Shown here: positions 58,197 through 64,000 of the stretch, piece by piece
How the letters are laid out: each line of letters opens with the position of its first letter
Numbering within the stretch: position 1 is the first letter of the stretch
Assembly (NCBI GenBank): GCA_014904985.1
Contig: MU129074.1
Coordinates: forward strand, 40,860-104,859
From: Hydnum rufescens UP504
Taxonomy: Eukaryota > Basidiomycota > Agaricomycetes > Cantharellales > Hydnaceae
Reading direction: 5' to 3'
Length of the DNA stretch: 64,000 nucleotides
Made by a program: the position numbers and the translations under genes
The notes under the pieces: model-generated
Told to the model about the DNA's origin: nothing
What the model saw: only the letters and a program-made list of their open reading frames with translations
The model's database searches: none

Positions 58197-61080
58197 GTGT
58201 GTGGTACTCCATAGAAATAAAAAAAAAAGACTACTTAGTAGCACCACACACCTACTCTAGCAGGTGCCAAATGCCAATGTGACATGCCAATGCAACCTGC
58301 CAATGCAACATGCCAATGCAACACAACACGCCCACACACCAATGACATGACATGTGGCACTGTGCTGAATGAGGACATGACCATGCCAAACAAGGACACA
58401 ACCATGCCCAATGTGGGCCCCAGAAATCACACACCTGCCCCAGCGAGTGTGTGGTCCTATATAAGGTGAGTCCCTGTTCCCCCCCAGTAGCTACACCCAT
58501 GCAAAAAGAGCAGCCAAAGCTCAGGCTGGTCAGCCACTTTTCTGCATCATACTAGATATAATGAGCATTGCATTTATTATATCTAACTAGAGGTTTACAC
58601 CAGGGGGCCCCCAGGGGCCCCTGCAATACAATCAAGCAGCCCAGGGGCCCCTGGCATTTATTATTTATTTATTTATTTATTATTATTGTTATTATTCCTA
58701 TATACATTGATAGGCTTGCCCAGTGGGGCTCACCATGCACCCAAGAAGAGCAACCACAGGCTGCTCTTCTTGCACACTTGCAGCAAAATGAATAAATATA
58801 TACCTTAAAATGATCACACCCACTGCAGTGGGGGTTACTCTCTTCTCCCCTTGCATTCATTTGTATGTTTGCCTGGGTCCTGGCTCATATACTCATGTGG
58901 GTCTGGTTTGGGCATTCACATGAGGCCTGGTTCCTAGAGTAAAGGATGTGTTAGTTAAAATTCAAAAATGCACAAGAAGAGCAACCTGTGGCTGCTCTTC
59001 TTGTGTGATTGTTGTTATGGGGGGGGGAACCTATATTCTAGTACCACACCTGAACTGGAGCAGGCATGGAGCCTCATGGTGCACCTGCACTGGTCATGTG
59101 GATGGTGGGGTCTGTGCGGGCTCATATCTGCTGGTTTGTGGATTTGCATGGGGTTCCATTGTTGAGGGGTTGCTCGTTTGGGGGCTTGGGCAGTCTGTGT
59201 TGTGCAATATAGAATCAAAAGATATATAAATCAGAAGTGATGCAAAAAGGGCAGCACAAGCTGCCCTTTTTGTGCCACATGGACATAGAAATTAGATTTA
59301 AAAAATACAAAACATACATTCTAGTACCACACACCTGCCACAGCAGGGGTGTGGCACCTTGTATTATGTCGTTCATTTCAATGGTGGTGTCTATATGGAC
59401 TTGTGCCTGGTTTTTCATATGGGGGTCTCATGGGGTATCGTTCAATGTATGGGTGTGGGGGGCGATACCATGGTGCATGGGTCTTGCATGAGGGTTGAGT
59501 AACACCTACAATTTAAAAATATATATGTTTGTACTTAAGTAGTAAGACCAACACAAAAAGAGCAGCTTTCACTGCTCTTTTTGTGCAGCTGTATTCACTG
59601 GGGGGACACTCACCTTATATAGTACCACACACCCACTGAAGTGGGTGTGTGGTTCCTGGAGCCCTCATTTGGCATGGTTGCATCCTTGTTTGGCATGCTA
59701 CCATTAGGCACATTGCTGTATGTTGCATCACCATTTGGCACATTGCGTATGTCATGTTGCATCCTCATTCAGCACATTGCAGTATGTGGCATCATTTGGC
59801 ACATTACCATTTGGTGCATTGCGGCATATTGTGTTGCCATGGCCCCAGTTGTTCCATGGGGTTTCATCATGCCTTGGAGAAGGCCTCAATCTACGGTAAT
59901 AAACAACATGTTAGTATATGATTCAAAGCAGCAGAAAAAGAGCAGCTTTCGCTGCTCTTTTTCCACCATTGTATCTACTCATAGAAATACTCACCTTGTG
60001 ACCACACACCTGCAGTGGCAGGTGTGTGGTCATGTGGTTGCCTTTTCAGGTGGTTGTTGTGGTAGTGGAGATGTGGAGGAAGATGCAAACTCAACACTGG
60101 CAATTGCCAGTACTCAACAAGCACCCAAGTGCTGGTGCCACAAGGAGAATACATATTAATAACAAGCATCTGGACCTGTAATAAATACTATACAATGAAT
60201 ATTTATCCAAAAATGTGAAGAAGGTGATGACAATAAGTCAGGGCTCAACACAGCATGATATGCCTAATTGGAAAGTGGATTGAGCCACTTCTGTGGGTCA
60301 GAATTGGCCCAAATTTAAATATATTAATGGTATATATGCACCCTATGTGGACAATCATTTATATCAGCTGTTCTGGGCATTTTTCAATTTTTCATGCCTG
60401 GAACAGCTGATATAAATGATTGTCCACATAGGGTGCATATATACCATTAATATATCTAAATTTGGGCCAATTCTGACCCACAGAAGTGGCTCAATCCACT
60501 TTCCAATTAGGCATATCATGCTGTGTTGAGCCCTGACTTATTGTCATCACCTTCTTCACATTTTTGGATCAATATTCATTGTATAGTATTTATTACAGGT
60601 CCAGATACTTGTTATTAATATGTATTCTCCTTGTGGCACCAGCACTTGGGTGCTTGTTGAGTACTGGCAATTGCCAGTGTTGGGTTTGCACAACTACACA
60701 GCCACACCCAGCAACACCAGAAAGGCAAGCATGCAACCACACACCCACTGCGGCAGGTGTGTGGTACTATTTAAGGTCAGTTCCCCTCTGCCCCAATAGA
60801 TACTGTGGCGCAAAAAGAGCAGCAAAAGCTGCTCTTTTTGCACTGCATTGAATTTCTTTACTAACACCATTCATTATTATTCTAGGTCCTGGCCTGGTCC
60901 CCAGTGCCAAATGATGAGACCCAACCAGCCAGGGCCCCCATGGCAATGCACCAAATGAAGGCATGAGAGGTGGCAACACAAACCACACACCCACTGCAGC
61001 AGATGTGTGGGGATTTCAAGGTAAGCATCTGTACAACTGCACAAAAGGAGCAGCATATGCTGCTCCTTTTGCATGGCTTT
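58197..61080. repeat. Array of alternating hairpins including a second large palindrome
   Basis: Two hairpin types alternate: A (ACCACACACCC...GGGTGTGTGGT; near 58250, 58440, 59335, 59637, 60016, 60756, 61003) and B (CAAAAAGAGCAGC...GCTGCTCTTTTTG; near 58520, 58765, 58990, 59256, 59570, 59949, 60823, 61056). A and B often lie 53-79 bp apart as a pair. The part 59930-60845 is itself a palindrome centred at about 60386 with single-copy arms of about 300 bp (60085-60375 against 60397-60690). It has no coding capacity. Confidence 0.75.
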
Positions 61081-61680
61081 TCTTTTCTCTTCTTTTCTTT
61101 TTTACTAACATATTATTTATTATTCTAGATTGTCATCTGCAAACCCCCCACCTAATGAAACCTATGAACATAACCCACCAAAACCCCAACTAAATGACAC
61201 CTGCCCATGCAGCCTGGTCAGCCATATAGAGGGGCCTTAAAAGGAGGGACACATTGATGATTTAAGTAGGCCTAAATGGCTGGAATCAAGGTTGATGTCA
61301 AGTGATGATCAAACAATTGAATGTTGATGATGGTAAACCACAATTTGACAATCTTCTGACATCAAGCATTGTCAAGTGCCTCATTTATTGGGACTTGTGA
61401 AAAATGTCTGTTTATAAACCACATATGGGTTAAGCACCTCAGTGAACTACTGAGGCCAACCTCAAAAGGAGTACCAGCAGAGGTTGTTTAGCTGGACTAA
61501 TGAGGCATAATTTTCTGGGATGTCAATTGACAATCCTCAAATTGACCTTACAGGAAAGTGGATGGGACTCAATATCAATACTACATGTATCATACAGTGG
61601 GGAATGCCCAGATCATGGTGTGAATGGGCTTGATGGATTTGGGTGAATGAGATGAATCTAACAAGCCCATGAATGTCCCA

Positions 61681-63068
61681 AACGGTGTAAGCAGGATGGT
61701 TGTTAAACCAATCCAACCACTGTCCATGATGCTGAGCCGGGGACGAAAGAGGGGATCACAGATCTAATCCAGATGTTCAGGTCTGAGTGGGGGAAGGTCT
61801 TTTGAACAGGGAAATTGCAGTGAGCCAACAAAGCCCAAGCAATTAAGTGAGAAAATGTGTGTTTCAGTCAAATTACCACACCCTAAGAATCTCTGCTTGA
61901 GACCTTAGTCAAAGTGTAGTTAGAATTCACTTTTTGTAGTGAGAAATCACCCAGGGACCAGCAGCTGTTCCAGAAGCTTCAAACTGGGGGGGAGAACTAA
62001 TGAATTTGTGTGCTAGCTGCACCTAATATACAATCCAGACTTTGACTCAATAGAAAGTGAAAAAGTCAGACATAAGGGACACACAGAGAAAAAGAAATCA
62101 AGTTAGAATCTTCAAAACTGATGGAGGTATTCCAATTTCAAGATAAAAGGGGAGATTGACACATTACATGCTATTCCTCCTTCAAACCTGGACAAGTTCC
62201 CTTAAGAAAAAGTGGAATAGGTCTCCCTGAGGGTCTTCTCCATCGGACATAAGAGGGCCGGAAGTAATTTGCTATTTTGAATGGTGGAGCAAAGGGGGAG
62301 TCATGGGGAGGGAGTTGTCTTGTGAAAAATGGAGTTCGCGTCCACTCGTTTTTCCCTTGATACCTTTCAATGTGCATTTTTAACAGCTTTCAGGGCGTGG
62401 TACTTGCGAATGAATCCGATAAGAATTGGCTTCGAAAATCAAGAAATACTCCTTTAGAGTATGAATCATGGCAAGATATTGTTACAGGGACCGGATTTTT
62501 GATCCGTTCGTTTCGTGTTTGGTACCTTTCGATAGGTACGATTTGTATCTTTCTGGGCGCGGTAGTTTCGAGTCGATCCGATCAAAAATGATGGAGAAAT
62601 TAGAAGAATACTCCTTCAGAGTAGTGCAGCCCCTATCTGGATCATGTGACAAATCCACGAGTCCAGAATCGGAACTAGGCCCAGTCTGTGTTGTTACATA
62701 ATCACAATTCATCTCCCTTAAGGCAATAGGATGGCTTGGAAGAGCAGGCAAGTCATCCAGTCTTGAAGAAAGATGGCAAGTTGAATTGCCTTGTCCAAAG
62801 AAAATGGACTTGAAGTAGGGCATAAACTGCCCCTTTTTGATGAGGACTGTTGAAGTCTGACAGATAGTCAATAAATTGACTGGTGGACATGGTAAAGGAA
62901 TAAGGCAATATTATGGGTTGGAAAGGGGTAGGAATCCATTTGATTTCTTGAATAAATGAATGGCGATAAAATTAAATGAGTGTGGTGACATATAATTGAT
63001 TCATTCGTAGGGAAAATGGCCTCGGATGAGGATTTCTATGGTGTAGGGATTTATCCCTCCAACAATGG
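61681..63068 (-). mobile_element. Solo LTR (about 1.38 kb), reverse orientation, with target duplication
   Basis: On the plus strand it starts TGTAAGCAGG at 61686 and ends CCCTCCAACA at 63064. The flanks are ACGG (61682-61685) and ATGG (63065-63068), a 4-bp duplication with one CpG-type transition. It splits a copy of the 301-bp tandem repeat. A sub-block of about 70 bp recurs inside it (62394-62462 and 62556-62622). Confidence 0.8.
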
Positions 63069-63680
63069 ACAAGATTTGATGATCCCAGGCAATGTTGAGT
63101 GGGAGCAGGGGAGCAGATGAGGAGCACTGAGGCCAAAAGGTATCAGAATGTCTTCCAAGTGGGGGAGTTGGAAAGCTGTGATTCAGGCGCACAGAATGCA
63201 CCCACACACAGCTGTCCCAACAACCCCCATCCCCCTGGAGGACCACATGGGGGGATTGGGACAAGATTGAGGATAATGAAATGAGAAGTGCTCGGATCAT
63301 GGCATGAATAGGCTTGATGGAACTGGGTGAATGAGATGAATCTAATGAGCCCACGAATGTCCTGAATGAACAATATTTGATGATCCCAGGCAATGTTGAG
63401 TGGGAGCAGGGGAGCAGATGAGGAGCACTGAGGCCAAAAGGTATCAGAATTCCTTGCAAGTGGGGGCATTGGAAAGCTGCAATTCAGGCACACAGAATGC
63501 ATCCACACACAGCTGTCCCAACAACCCCCATCCCCCTGGAGGACCACATGGGGGGATTGGGACAAGATTGAGGATAATGAAATGAGAGGTGCTCAGATCA
63601 TGGCATAAATAGGCTTGACAGAACCAGGTGAATGAGACGGATCTAACAAGCCTACAAATGTCCCAAATGGACAAAAATAG
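63069..63680. repeat. 301-bp tandem repeat
   Basis: Blocks such as GGAGCACTGAGGCCAAAAGG recur at 63121 and 63422, exactly 301 bp apart. Parts recur again near 63600 and, left of the solo LTR, at 61612-61685. About two full units plus partial ones. No gene seen. Confidence 0.8.
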
Positions 63681-64000
63681 AGAGATGGATGAGAATCTTG
63701 GCCAGGTTAGTCCAAGGGAACATGGACATCTTGACAAAGGGCCTGAAAAGGCAAATTAAGCGATCTCTTCACTGCATCCTGGTCTTATACACATTGCCTG
63801 AGATCCCTCATTCCGCTTTTTTCAAAGCATCCCTCCTCTGTAAATTCATGCAATTCCCTGATATTTGGTGAGCGCCGCAAGGAATGAACCGATAGATATC
63901 AGCCAACTGCGTGGCATGTCGAACTTCGAGTGGTACCATCCCGCCATCTCTTCAGATCCAAGTCAACACTCATTCTGGGGCATGTGCAGCAGGGAGGAAG
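63681..64000. other. Window end; CpG content returns, possible next gene
   Basis: From about 63870 CpG dinucleotides reappear. A short frame (63689-63871) has no recognisable motif. The sequence may enter a normal gene beyond the window. Confidence 0.3.

Noticed and set aside
54821..61200. tRNA or other structured RNA genes among the hairpins
   Set aside because: I saw no cloverleaf with a T-loop GTTCRA box. The hairpins are simple inverted repeats.
56810..63064. One 6.2-kb element with 1.4-kb terminal inverted repeats
   Set aside because: Each arm has its own 4-bp flanking duplication (GTGT; ACGG/ATGG), so they are two independent insertions.

Overview
The window is from a filamentous basidiomycete, most likely an Agaricomycete. 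Genes are cut by many 45-140 nt GT-AG introns, the housekeeping proteins have fungal domain layouts, and the mobile DNA is Ty3/Gypsy chromovirus material with CpG-biased decay. A Rhizoctonia/Ceratobasidium-type host is my inference from the style of the kinase, MYND and GTPase families; nothing in the sequence proves it.

Left third (1-25 kb): ordinary gene-dense chromosome. In order: a universal-stress-protein-domain protein (1594-3776, +), a dynamin/Mx-like GTPase (4374-7792, +), a kinesin-7-like motor (7886-11177, +), an OPT-family oligopeptide transporter (about 11760-15595, +), a dolichyldiphosphatase (15717-16664, -), the endosome/Golgi scaffold MON2 (16722-23057, +) and a MYND-finger protein (23129-25009, -).

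Middle (25-34 kb): a segmental duplication of about 3.7 kb. Copy 1 (24934-28668) carries an intact membrane-anchored protein-kinase-like gene. Copy 2 (29560-33307) carries a frameshifted relative and lies against a truncated periplasmic-binding-protein-like gene.

34.5-41.2 kb: the most unusual object. A small GTPase-domain gene runs into a chain of 64 tandem intron-like units. Each unit has a 3' splice site, exactly three bases (six in the last unit), and a 5' splice site, every 64-79 bp from 35906 to 40637. Upstream exons can be joined so that they enter the chain in phase 0. None of the triplets is a stop in that phase, and downstream exons leave it in phase 0 to a C-terminal exon ending at 41186. 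I read this as one gene with about 64 consecutive 3-nt microexons (total protein about 414 residues). Any subset of microexons can be skipped without breaking the frame.

41.4-54.8 kb: a complete 13.4-kb Ty3/Gypsy chromovirus with 475-bp LTRs and a GGAAG target duplication. It is inactivated by nonsense codons that are nearly all TGA, and it carries an extra 3' ORF after the chromodomain integrase. Nested in it are a second Gypsy integrase fragment on the opposite strand and a 2.4-kb palindrome with arms of about 1.2 kb.

54.8-64 kb: gene-free, CpG-poor DNA. It holds a family of alternating small hairpins, a second large palindrome, two solo LTRs of one family in opposite orientation, each with a 4-bp target duplication, and a 301-bp tandem repeat.
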